Of a DNA stretch of 5,032 bases, positions 1 through 5,032 are shown piece by piece. Position 1 is the first letter of the stretch. Every line of letters begins with the position of its first letter. The DNA comes from Pseudomonadota bacterium (GTDB lineage: Bacteria; Pseudomonadota; Alphaproteobacteria; Acetobacterales; Acetobacteraceae): assembly GCA_021845835.1 (NCBI GenBank), contig JAJZVE010000414.1:1-5032 (forward strand), in the 5' to 3' direction. The notes below the pieces were generated by a model. It was not told the origin of the DNA. It made no database searches and saw only the letters and a list, made by a program, of their open reading frames with translations. A program made the translations under genes and the position numbers.

Positions 1-362
1 AGGACGTTATCATCCGCGGTGGCGAGAACATTCCTGTAGTCGAAGTCGAAGGCCTGCTCTACCAGCATCCCGCCGTGCTGGAAGCGGCCATTGTCGCCAT
101 GCCGGATGAGCGACTGGGTGAGCGCGCCTGCGCCTTCGTGCGGCTGCGCGAGGGCGCGACGCTGGCGTTCGACGAGATGACCAGTTTCCTGCGCGAAAAG
201 GGTTTGGCGCGGAACTACTGGCCTGAGCGGCTGGAAGTGCAGGCAGGGTTGCCGAAGACGCCGAGCGGCAAGATCCAGAAAAACGAGTTGCGTGCGCTGG
301 CGCGTAATCTGGTGGCGCCAGCCGCATCCTCGCCGGCGCAAGACGGAGATGTGCAGACGTGA
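1..362 (+). CDS. Acyl-CoA ligase (AMP-forming), C-terminal fragment; probable cyclohexanecarboxylate-CoA ligase (AliA-like)
   Basis: This is the last 119 residues of an ANL-superfamily adenylating enzyme, read from base 3; the rest lies upstream of the window. Such enzymes activate a carboxylic acid with ATP to an acyl-AMP and transfer it to CoA in the cytoplasm. The visible part is the mobile C-terminal domain. It opens in the hinge (A8) motif, D-VIIRGGENI, and bases 1-2 (AG) fit the Lys of the usual K-D pair. It ends with the A10 motif PKTPSGKIQK, whose catalytic Lys is codon 270-272. The stretch RGGENIPVVEVEGLL resembles proteins annotated as cyclohexanecarboxylate-CoA ligases, as I recall them, and the downstream genes fit that substrate. 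The stop codon overlaps the next start by 4 bases. Ligase family is certain; substrate is inferred from context, and a benzoate-type or other medium-chain acid ligase cannot be excluded without the N-terminal acid-binding domain. Confidence 0.93.
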   Translation, partial: DVIIRGGENIPVVEVEGLLYQHPAVLEAAIVAMPDERLGERACAFVRLREGATLAFDEMTSFLREKGLARNYWPERLEVQAGLPKTPSGKIQKNELRALARNLVAPAASSPAQDGDVQT

Positions 363-1495
363 TCCTGACCGACGAGCAGATTCTCATCCGCGACTCGGCG
401 CGCAGCTTTGCGCGCGAGCAGTTGGTGCCGTACGTCGCGGAGCGCGAGGCGAAGGGGCTGATTCCGCGCGACCTGATTCGCAGCATGGGCGCGCTTGGCC
501 TGCTGGGGATGATCGTGCCGGCGGAATGGGACGGCGCGGGCGCGGACCACGTCTCCTACGCGCTGGCGCTGATGGAGATCGCCGCGGGGCATGGCGCCGT
601 CGCGACGGTGATGAGCGGGCACAACTCGGTTGGCTGCATGCCGCTGCTGCGATACGGCACGGATGAACAGCGCGACCGCTGGCTGCGGCCGATGGCGCGC
701 GGCGAGATGCTGTCCTGTTTCTGCCTCACCGAACCACAGAGCGGTTCCGATGCGTCGGCTCTGCGCACACGCGCGCGCCGCACCGATCGCGGCTGGGTGC
801 TGGACGGACGCAAGCAGTACATCACCAGCGGCGCAATCGCCGGCATCGCGATCGTTTTCGCGGTGACGACGCCGGGCGCCGGCAAGCGCGGCATCAGCGC
901 TTTCCTGGTGCCGACCGCGACGCCCGGCTACCAGGTGGTACGGCGCGAGCGGAAGATGGGCCAGCACGCCTCCGACACCTGCGAAATCGCGCTGGATGGC
1001 GTGGAAGTGCCGGAAGATGCGCTGCTTGGCAAGGTGGACCAGGGCTATCGGATCGCGCTTGCCAACCTCGAAAGCGGACGTATCGGTATCGCCTCGCAGG
1101 CGCTTGGCATGGCTCGCGCGGCGCTGGAACGCGCCACTGCCTACGCGCGCGAACGGGTGGCGTTCGGCAAGCACATCATCGAGCATCAGGCGGTGGCATT
1201 CCGTCTCGCCGACATGCTCACCTCGCTCACCGCGGCGGAACAGTTGGTGTTGCATGCAGCCGTTCTGCGCAGCGCCGGCCGGCCGTGCATGCAGGAGGCG
1301 GCAATGGCGAAGCTGTTTGCCACCGAGGTGGCAGAGCGAGTCTGCTCGGACGCGATCCAGACCTTTGGTGGCGCGGGCTACATCGTGGAGTCCGAGGTCG
1401 AGCGCATCTACCGCGACGTGCGCGTGACCAAGATTTACGAAGGCACCAACGACATTCAGCGCCTGGTGATCAGCCGTGCCCTGGCGGAAGCCTGA
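359..1495 (+). CDS. Acyl-CoA dehydrogenase (FAD), probable cyclohexanecarboxyl-CoA dehydrogenase (AliB-like)
   Basis: A complete 378-residue acyl-CoA dehydrogenase, the normal length for the soluble short/medium-chain family. It would use FAD to introduce an alpha,beta double bond into an acyl-CoA and pass electrons to ETF. Signature 1, CFCLTEPQSGSD, is at residues 120-131 (flavin and substrate contacts). R-V-A-F-G at 266-270 is the usual FAD-contacting Arg motif. The C-terminal signature QTFGGAGY...ERIYRD...KIYEGTNDIQ covers 334-367, and Glu361 in YEGT is the MCAD-type catalytic base. The usual HGGYGY is FGGAGY here, a modest variation. The start is GTG at 359, inside the ligase stop (GTGA overlap), with GGAG at 345-348 as a well-spaced ribosome binding site, so translation is likely coupled. 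Given the BadH-like gene downstream, the inferred reaction is cyclohexanecarboxyl-CoA to cyclohex-1-ene-1-carboxyl-CoA. The family also contains isobutyryl-CoA and other branched-chain enzymes, so the substrate is not certain. Confidence 0.95.
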   Translation: MILTDEQILIRDSARSFAREQLVPYVAEREAKGLIPRDLIRSMGALGLLGMIVPAEWDGAGADHVSYALALMEIAAGHGAVATVMSGHNSVGCMPLLRYGTDEQRDRWLRPMARGEMLSCFCLTEPQSGSDASALRTRARRTDRGWVLDGRKQYITSGAIAGIAIVFAVTTPGAGKRGISAFLVPTATPGYQVVRRERKMGQHASDTCEIALDGVEVPEDALLGKVDQGYRIALANLESGRIGIASQALGMARAALERATAYARERVAFGKHIIEHQAVAFRLADMLTSLTAAEQLVLHAAVLRSAGRPCMQEAAMAKLFATEVAERVCSDAIQTFGGAGYIVESEVERIYRDVRVTKIYEGTNDIQRLVISRALAEA

Positions 1496-1530
1496 GCGGA
1501 TGCGTGCTGCGGCTGTCGCTTGGCGCGAAG

Positions 1531-1535
1531 GGAGG
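1531..1535 (+). promoter_or_regulatory. Strong Shine-Dalgarno site for the enoyl-CoA hydratase
   Basis: GGAGG lies six bases before the ATG at 1542 and fixes that start. It sits in the 46-base gap 1496-1541, the longest untranslated stretch in the window. That gap shows no convincing promoter or hairpin terminator, so the gene is probably read from the upstream transcript. Confidence 0.7.
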
Positions 1536-1541
1536 ACGTGA

Positions 1542-2312
1542 ATGTTCGATTGCAGGGTCGCCGAGGGCGTCGCCACCGTAACCATGAACGCTCCGCCGGT
1601 GAACGCGATGAGCGATGCATGGGTCGCCGGTTTCACGCGCCTGCTGGATGAGCTGGAGGCGCGCGCGGACTGGTCGGTCCTGCATCTGCGCAGCGCGCTC
1701 AGGATCTTCGCGGCGGGCGCCGATCTGAAGGAGATGCGGGCACGCTTCGAGGCGTCGGAGGGGATCGAGGCGCAGCTCGTGGCGGTGCGCGCCTACCAGG
1801 CGCTGTTCGCGCGCATCGAAGCGTTGCCGCGGGTGACACTGGCGGAGCTGAATGGTCCGGCGCTGGGCGGCGGGTTTGAGCTGGCGCTCGCCTGCGATCT
1901 GCGATTCGCCGCGCATGAGGCCAAGCTCGGTCTGCCGGAGCTGCGGCTGGGTCTGCTGCCGGGTGCCGGCGGCACGCAGCGGCTCACCCGGCTATGCGGT
2001 CGCGCCACCTCGCTGCGGCTGATCCTGGGCGCCGAAGTACTGGACGGCGCGGCGGCAGAGCGGCTGGGGCTGGTGCAATGGAGTGCGCCGGCGGCCGACC
2101 TTCCCGCCGCCGCCGCCGCGACCGCCCTGCGCTATGCGGCCCTGCCGGCGCATGCCGCCGCCGCGGCGAAATCATGCATTACGTCCGCCTCCGATCCGGC
2201 CATTGATGGGTTCCGGGAGGAGATCGAGCAGACGCGCCTGCTGCTGCGGGATGACCGCACGCGCGTGCTCGTGCGCGGATTTCTCGATCGATCGGAACGC
2301 AAGGAGCGATGA
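1542..2312 (+). CDS. Enoyl-CoA hydratase (crotonase family), probable cyclohex-1-ene-1-carboxyl-CoA hydratase (BadK-like)
   Basis: A complete 256-residue crotonase, typical length for a bacterial enoyl-CoA hydratase that adds water across an alpha,beta double bond of an acyl-CoA. The oxyanion-hole segment FAAGADLKEM is at 56-65. The second segment, ALGGGFELALACD, is at 107-119 and carries Glu113. LPELRLGLLPGAGGTQRL at 131-148 carries Glu133. These two glutamates match Glu144 and Glu164 of rat mitochondrial hydratase and keep the same 20-residue spacing, so hydratase chemistry is well supported. An alanine-rich stretch at 185-209, partly a run of GCC codons, lies in the C-terminal helical region. 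The start ATG has GGAGG six bases upstream. Position between an acyl-CoA dehydrogenase and a BadH-like SDR makes it the natural supplier of 2-hydroxycyclohexanecarboxyl-CoA; that substrate is inferred. The stop overlaps the next ATG by 4 bases. Confidence 0.93.
   Translation: MFDCRVAEGVATVTMNAPPVNAMSDAWVAGFTRLLDELEARADWSVLHLRSALRIFAAGADLKEMRARFEASEGIEAQLVAVRAYQALFARIEALPRVTLAELNGPALGGGFELALACDLRFAAHEAKLGLPELRLGLLPGAGGTQRLTRLCGRATSLRLILGAEVLDGAAAERLGLVQWSAPAADLPAAAAATALRYAALPAHAAAAAKSCITSASDPAIDGFREEIEQTRLLLRDDRTRVLVRGFLDRSERKER
2301..2306 (+). promoter_or_regulatory. Ribosome binding site AAGGAG that bears on the BadH-like start
   Basis: AAGGAG lies inside the last codons of the hydratase. 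It is only 2 bases before the ATG at 2309 but 8 bases before the in-frame ATG at 2315 (and 14 before a third at 2321). Normal spacing favours 2315 as the main start, which would remove the ATGA overlap and shorten the protein by two residues. Confidence 0.55.
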
Positions 2313-3061
2313 AGATGGAAATGAAGGAACGCAGCGTCGTCCTTACAGGCGGCGCGTCGGGGATCGGCAGGGCGACGGCGCATCTGCTCGCCCGTGAGGG
2401 CGCCCGCGTGTTCATCGGCGACGTGAATGAAGCCGGCGGGCGCGCGGTGGAGGAAGATGCGCGGGGCCAGGGCCTGTCCATCACCTGGCTGCCGCTGGAC
2501 CTGTCCGCTCCGGCCTCGGTCGCCGGCTTTGCGGAAGCGGTGCATCGGCAGACGGAGAAGGTGGACGGCCTCGTCAATTCGGCCGGCTGGGACGTCATTC
2601 AGCCGTTCCTGCAGAATCCGCCCGAGTTCTGGGACAAGGTCATGGCGATCAACCTGATGGGGTCGATCCGCCTCACGCGCCTGATTCTGGAAAAGATGGT
2701 GGCGACCGGCGGCGGCAAGATCGTCAACGTGGCGAGCGACGCGGGCCGCGTCGGCAGCATGGGCGAGACGGTGTACGCCGCCGCGAAGGGCGGGCTGATC
2801 GCCTTCACGAAGTCGCTGGCGCGGGAGATGGCTCGCCACAAGGTCAACGTGAACTGCGTCTGCCCCGGCCCGACCGACACGCCGCTGCTCAATGCGCAGC
2901 CGGAGAAGATGCGCGAGGCGCTGGTCCGTGCGATCCCGATGCGCCGCGTCGCGCAGCCGGAGGAGATCGCGGAGGCGGTGATGTTTTTCCTTGGTCGCCG
3001 GACCGACTACATCACCGGCCAGGTGCTGAGCGTGAGCGGCGGCCTCACGATGGTCGGTTGA
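2309..3061 (+). CDS. badH: SDR-family 2-hydroxycyclohexanecarboxyl-CoA dehydrogenase (BadH-like)
   Basis: A 250-residue classical short-chain dehydrogenase. BadH oxidises 2-hydroxycyclohexanecarboxyl-CoA to the 2-keto thioester with NAD+. The cofactor motif TGGASGIG is at 13-20. Asp38 at the end of the second beta strand favours NAD(H) over NADP(H). The tetrad is Asn115, Ser143, Tyr156 and Lys160, with YAAAK as the active-site motif. Several stretches match R. palustris BadH as I remember it: AGWD at 92-95, [10 protein letters not shown] at 141-150, [10 protein letters not shown] at 185-194 and [14 protein letters not shown] at 235-248. This is why I assign the function rather than a generic reductase. 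One oddity is that the usual NNAG motif is NSAG (90-93). The first ATG (2309) overlaps the hydratase stop, but the Shine-Dalgarno spacing better suits ATG 2315. The 2309 coordinate is kept as the longest frame. Confidence 0.88.
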   Translation: MKMEMKERSVVLTGGASGIGRATAHLLAREGARVFIGDVNEAGGRAVEEDARGQGLSITWLPLDLSAPASVAGFAEAVHRQTEKVDGLVNSAGWDVIQPFLQNPPEFWDKVMAINLMGSIRLTRLILEKMVATGGGKIVNVASDAGRVGSMGETVYAAAKGGLIAFTKSLAREMARHKVNVNCVCPGPTDTPLLNAQPEKMREALVRAIPMRRVAQPEEIAEAVMFFLGRRTDYITGQVLSVSGGLTMVG

Positions 3062-3080
3062 GCAGAACCGGAGATTTCCG

Positions 3081-3929
3081 ATGGCATTGAGCCACGACAA
3101 GGGTCGCATCGACTTCGCGCGCTACGAACCCAAGCACTTCAAATGGTCGCTGGACGGCAAGGTCGCTACGGTCACGCTAAACCGGCCGGAGCGGAAAAAC
3201 CCGCTGACGTTCGAGTCCTACGCCGAACTGCGCGACACGTTCCGCGAACTCAGCTATGCCGACGCGGTGAAGGTGGTGGTGGTCACCGGCGCCGGCGGCA
3301 ATTTCTGCTCCGGCGGCGACGTGCATGAGATCATCGGGCCGCTGGTGCGCATGCAGGAGGCCGGCGACATGCAGGGCCTGCTGGACTTCACGCACATGAC
3401 CGGCGACCTCGTGAAAGCGATGCGTGCCTGCCCGCAGGTGATCATCGCGGCGGTGGACGGCATCTGCGCCGGTGCCGGCGCCATCATCGCGATGGCCTCC
3501 GACCTGCGGCTCGGCACTGCGGGCAGCAAGGTCGCGTTCCTGTTCACGCGCGTCGGCCTCGCCGGCGCCGACATGGGGGCGTGCAACATGCTTCCACGCA
3601 TCGTCGGTGCCGGTCGGGCGGCGGAGCTGCTCTATACCGGCCGGTCGATGGATGGGACCGAGGCGGAACGCTGGGGTTTCTACAACCGTCTGGTCGAGCC
3701 GGCGCAGGTGCTGGCGGAAGCGCACAAGCTGGCGGCGTCGCTGGCGGACGGCCCGACCTTCGCGCATGCGATGACCAAGCGTTGCATCCATCAGGAATGG
3801 AGCATGGGCGTGGACGACGCGATCGAGGCGGAGGCGCAGGCGCAGGCCATCTGCATGCAGACGCGCGATTACGGCCGCGCCTATCGCGCCTTTGTCGCCA
3901 AGGAACGTCCCGCGTTCGAAGGCAACTGA
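3081..3929 (+). CDS. Atypical enoyl-CoA hydratase/isomerase-family protein without the hydratase glutamates; candidate ring-opening or isomerising enzyme
   Basis: A complete 282-residue crotonase-fold protein with about 20 extra N-terminal residues before the usual first strand. The oxyanion-hole segment is [11 protein letters not shown], with SGGD like MenB/BadI rather than AGADL. The second segment, [15 protein letters not shown] (127-141), has Ile135 where hydratases carry Glu144 (rat numbering), and Thr156 falls about where Glu164 would be. Instead [11 protein letters not shown] (157-167) places Asp164 eight residues before P-R-I-V-G. That is the position of the catalytic Asp in dienoyl-CoA isomerase (Asp204) and 4-chlorobenzoyl-CoA dehalogenase (Asp145). 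Simple hydration is therefore unlikely. It does not resemble BadI closely. It recalls the hydratase-family proteins encoded with 2-aminobenzoyl-CoA or salicylyl-CoA monooxygenases. Following BadH directly, it may do BadI's job of hydrolytic ring opening, but this is inference. ATG 3081 has GGAG at 3070-3073, seven bases upstream; the gap to badH is 19 bases. Confidence 0.9.
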   Translation: MALSHDKGRIDFARYEPKHFKWSLDGKVATVTLNRPERKNPLTFESYAELRDTFRELSYADAVKVVVVTGAGGNFCSGGDVHEIIGPLVRMQEAGDMQGLLDFTHMTGDLVKAMRACPQVIIAAVDGICAGAGAIIAMASDLRLGTAGSKVAFLFTRVGLAGADMGACNMLPRIVGAGRAAELLYTGRSMDGTEAERWGFYNRLVEPAQVLAEAHKLAASLADGPTFAHAMTKRCIHQEWSMGVDDAIEAEAQAQAICMQTRDYGRAYRAFVAKERPAFEGN

Positions 3930-3950
3930 GGGCAAGGCGGAGACGGGTGC

Positions 3951-4667
3951 ATGAGCGGCCTGCGGCAAGGGGTCGTGATCACCGGTGCGGCCGGTGATCT
4001 CGGGCGGGATCTGGCAGTCGGCTTTCTGGCCGACGGTTGGACCGTGTTCGGCGCCGACCTGTCGCCGCAGGCCGCGGCGGACGGTCTCGTTCCGGTGCGA
4101 CTGGACGTGACCGACCGCGGCGGCATGTTCGCACTCGCCGAGCGGGCGGCGCGGGAGTCGCGCCTGCTCGCCTGGATCAACGCGGCCGGCGTGTTCGCCG
4201 CGGGCGGGGTGCGTGATGCCGACGAAGCGGCATGGCACCGCATCGTCGCGGTCAACCTGACCGGCACGTTCTTCGGCTGCGCCGCCGCCCTCGGGTCATT
4301 GAGCCAGGGCGGCGGCGGCCGCATCGTCAACGTCGGCTCCATTTCCGGCCAGGTCGGCGGCACCGGCGTGCATCCGGCCTACGGTGCTTCGAAGGCCGGC
4401 GTGCATGCGCTGACCAAGACCTACGCCCTGGAAGGGGCGCGCCACGGCGTGCTGTGCAATGCGGTCGCGCCGGGATTGCTGGAGGGCAGGATGGCAGCCG
4501 CGTTTGCACCGGCGCAACAAGAACGGCTGGCGCACGCCAACCCGCTACGGCGGCTGGGCAGGATCGCGGAGGTCACGCGGGTGATCCGGTTCCTCGCCGA
4601 TCCGGCCGGTTCCTATCTGAACGGCGCGATCGTTCCTGTGAACGGTGGCGCCTACATGCCGTCCTGA
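3951..4667 (+). CDS. SDR-family oxidoreductase, substrate unknown
   Basis: A complete 238-residue classical short-chain dehydrogenase, slightly shorter than usual. The cofactor motif is TGAAGDLG (11-18), where the middle Gly of TGxxxGxG is Asp16. Asp36 at the end of strand two points to NAD(H). The structural motif is NAAG (77-80), and the tetrad is Asn102, Ser130, Tyr144 and Lys148 (YGASK). Ser to Tyr is 14 residues rather than the common 13, so there is a one-residue insertion before the Tyr. The C-terminus follows the FabG pattern (VAPG, then a GxxxPVNGG-like end). Its ATG has GGAG at 3939-3942, eight bases upstream, and it follows the atypical crotonase by 21 bases, so co-transcription is likely. 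It is not close to the BadH-like SDR in this operon. A second hydroxyacyl-CoA dehydrogenase step, or preparation of a substituted ring acid before activation, would both fit; neither is shown by the sequence. Confidence 0.9.
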   Translation: MSGLRQGVVITGAAGDLGRDLAVGFLADGWTVFGADLSPQAAADGLVPVRLDVTDRGGMFALAERAARESRLLAWINAAGVFAAGGVRDADEAAWHRIVAVNLTGTFFGCAAALGSLSQGGGGRIVNVGSISGQVGGTGVHPAYGASKAGVHALTKTYALEGARHGVLCNAVAPGLLEGRMAAAFAPAQQERLAHANPLRRLGRIAEVTRVIRFLADPAGSYLNGAIVPVNGGAYMPS

Positions 4668-4693
4668 CAGATGACGGCCGGACAGTCATGCTG
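4668..4693 (+). promoter_or_regulatory. Possible small hairpin over the livH start codon
   Basis: Bases 4668-4675 (CAGATGAC) can pair with 4685-4689 plus 4691-4693 (GTCAT and CTG). This gives eight pairs with one bulged G at 4690 and a nine-base loop, GGCCGGACA. The stem would bury the AT of the ATG at 4688-4690, and the loop holds the only GGA resembling a ribosome binding site. It could lower or gate permease translation. In GC-rich DNA short stems like this arise by chance, so the call is tentative. Confidence 0.25.
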
Positions 4694-5032
4694 ATCCAGC
4701 TCCTCAACGGCCTGGTCTATGGCGGGCTGCTCTACGTCCTGTCGGTTGGCCTGGTGCTGATCTTCGGCCTGCGCCGCGTCGTGAACTTCGCCCACGGCGG
4801 TCTGTTCATGCTGGGCGCCTATGTCGGCTATACGGCGACCGCCATCGGCGGTTTCTGGCTCGGCCTGCTCGTTTCGGTCGTGGTGCTGAGCGTGCTCGGC
4901 GCGGTACTGGACCGCCTGGTGTTCCGTCCTCTGCAGAAGGAAGACCCGATCGTCACCATGCTGGTGACGTTCGGACTGCTGATGATCCTGGAGGACGCGG
5001 TCCGCACGATCTGGGGCAAGGACTTCCTGACC
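4688..5032 (+). CDS. livH: Branched-chain/aromatic acid-type ABC transporter permease (LivH family), N-terminal fragment
   Basis: The first 115 codons of an inner-membrane permease, open to the window end in frame. LivH pairs with LivM to form the channel of HAAT-family ABC importers for branched-chain amino acids, and in catabolic operons often for aromatic or alicyclic acids. The family hallmark is GLVLIFGLRRVVNFAHGGLF (21-40), a near match to the LivH consensus IFG-RVVNFAHG, followed by MLGAY. Hydrophobic segments lie at about 8-28, 37-54 and 56-75, then the cytoplasmic loop DRLVFRPLQKEDP (75-87), and a fourth begins near 88. ATG 4688 is the first plausible start in this frame. Its ribosome binding site is weak (GGA at 4680-4682). 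The gap to the SDR is 20 bases, so it is probably in the same operon, and livM, livG, livF and a binding-protein gene are expected downstream. The transported compound is inferred from context only. Confidence 0.93.
   Translation, partial: MLIQLLNGLVYGGLLYVLSVGLVLIFGLRRVVNFAHGGLFMLGAYVGYTATAIGGFWLGLLVSVVVLSVLGAVLDRLVFRPLQKEDPIVTMLVTFGLLMILEDAVRTIWGKDFLT

Noticed and set aside
1496..1541. Longest intergenic gap, checked for a promoter or terminator
   Set aside because: It is GC-rich with no credible -35/-10 pair and no hairpin followed by a T run; only the GGAGG ribosome site is supportable.
215..1636. Long minus-strand open frame (473 codons) antisense to the acyl-CoA dehydrogenase
   Set aside because: It lies opposite a gene with complete family motifs, and its translation is rich in Arg, His and Ala with no recognisable domain. 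Long antisense frames are expected where third codon positions are mostly G or C.
2106..2120. Tandem GCC/GCG run resembling a trinucleotide repeat
   Set aside because: It encodes an alanine stretch in frame within the hydratase C-terminal region, and is too short and codon-driven to call a functional repeat.
2132..3109. Minus-strand open frame (325 codons) across the hydratase end and the BadH-like gene
   Set aside because: It is fully covered by plus-strand genes with intact catalytic motifs, and its translation has low-complexity shadow character.
3081..3929. Naming the second crotonase BadI because it follows badH
   Set aside because: Sequence around the active site differs from BadI/MenB as I know them (Asp one residue off, no GYG motif), so position alone does not justify the name.
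3177..4238. Minus-strand open frame (353 codons) across the atypical crotonase and the second SDR
   Set aside because: It spans the junction of two clear plus-strand genes, and its His/Arg-rich translation has no domain signature; it is a composition shadow.
4671..4694. Seven-codon mini-ORF (ATG ACG ... TGA) overlapping the livH start
   Set aside because: It has no ribosome binding site of its own and no attenuator-like codon run; the ATG is probably incidental.

Overview
The window is GC-rich (roughly two thirds G+C by eye, with G/C-loaded third codon positions). It holds one tightly packed, single-direction block of seven genes on the + strand, two of them cut by the window edges. No promoter, terminator, RNA gene, repeat array or mobile element is visible, so the window appears to lie inside a longer operon. 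Gene content and protein style suggest a proteobacterium that degrades cyclic or aromatic acids through CoA thioesters. My best guess is a betaproteobacterium of the Burkholderiales/Rhodocyclales type; this is an inference, since no taxonomic marker is present.

Layout, left to right: the C-terminus of an AMP-forming acyl-CoA ligase (1-362, cyclohexanecarboxylate-CoA ligase type); an acyl-CoA dehydrogenase (359-1495); an enoyl-CoA hydratase with both catalytic glutamates (1542-2312); an SDR closely resembling BadH, 2-hydroxycyclohexanecarboxyl-CoA dehydrogenase (2309-3061); a second, atypical crotonase-fold protein lacking both hydratase glutamates (3081-3929); a second SDR of unknown substrate (3951-4667); and the start of a LivH-type ABC transporter permease (4688 to the window end). 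Two junctions are 4-base start/stop overlaps (GTGA at 359-362, ATGA at 2309-2312); the other gaps are about 20-46 bases.

Read as a pathway, the first four genes match activation, alpha/beta-dehydrogenation, hydration and beta-hydroxyl oxidation of a ring carboxylic acid, as in the AliA-AliB-BadK-BadH route of Rhodopseudomonas palustris. That route ends with BadI, a MenB-like hydrolase that opens the 2-ketocyclohexanecarboxyl-CoA ring to pimeloyl-CoA. Here the slot after BadH is filled by a crotonase that does not look like BadI. It resembles (from memory) the enoyl-CoA hydratase family proteins encoded beside 2-aminobenzoyl-CoA/salicylyl-CoA monooxygenases. It keeps an Asp at the position used by dienoyl-CoA isomerase and 4-chlorobenzoyl-CoA dehalogenase. 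It is the most interesting gene in the window and a candidate non-orthologous ring-opening enzyme. The transporter gene at the right edge suggests the substrate acid is imported by a Liv/HAAT-family ABC system encoded in the same operon.
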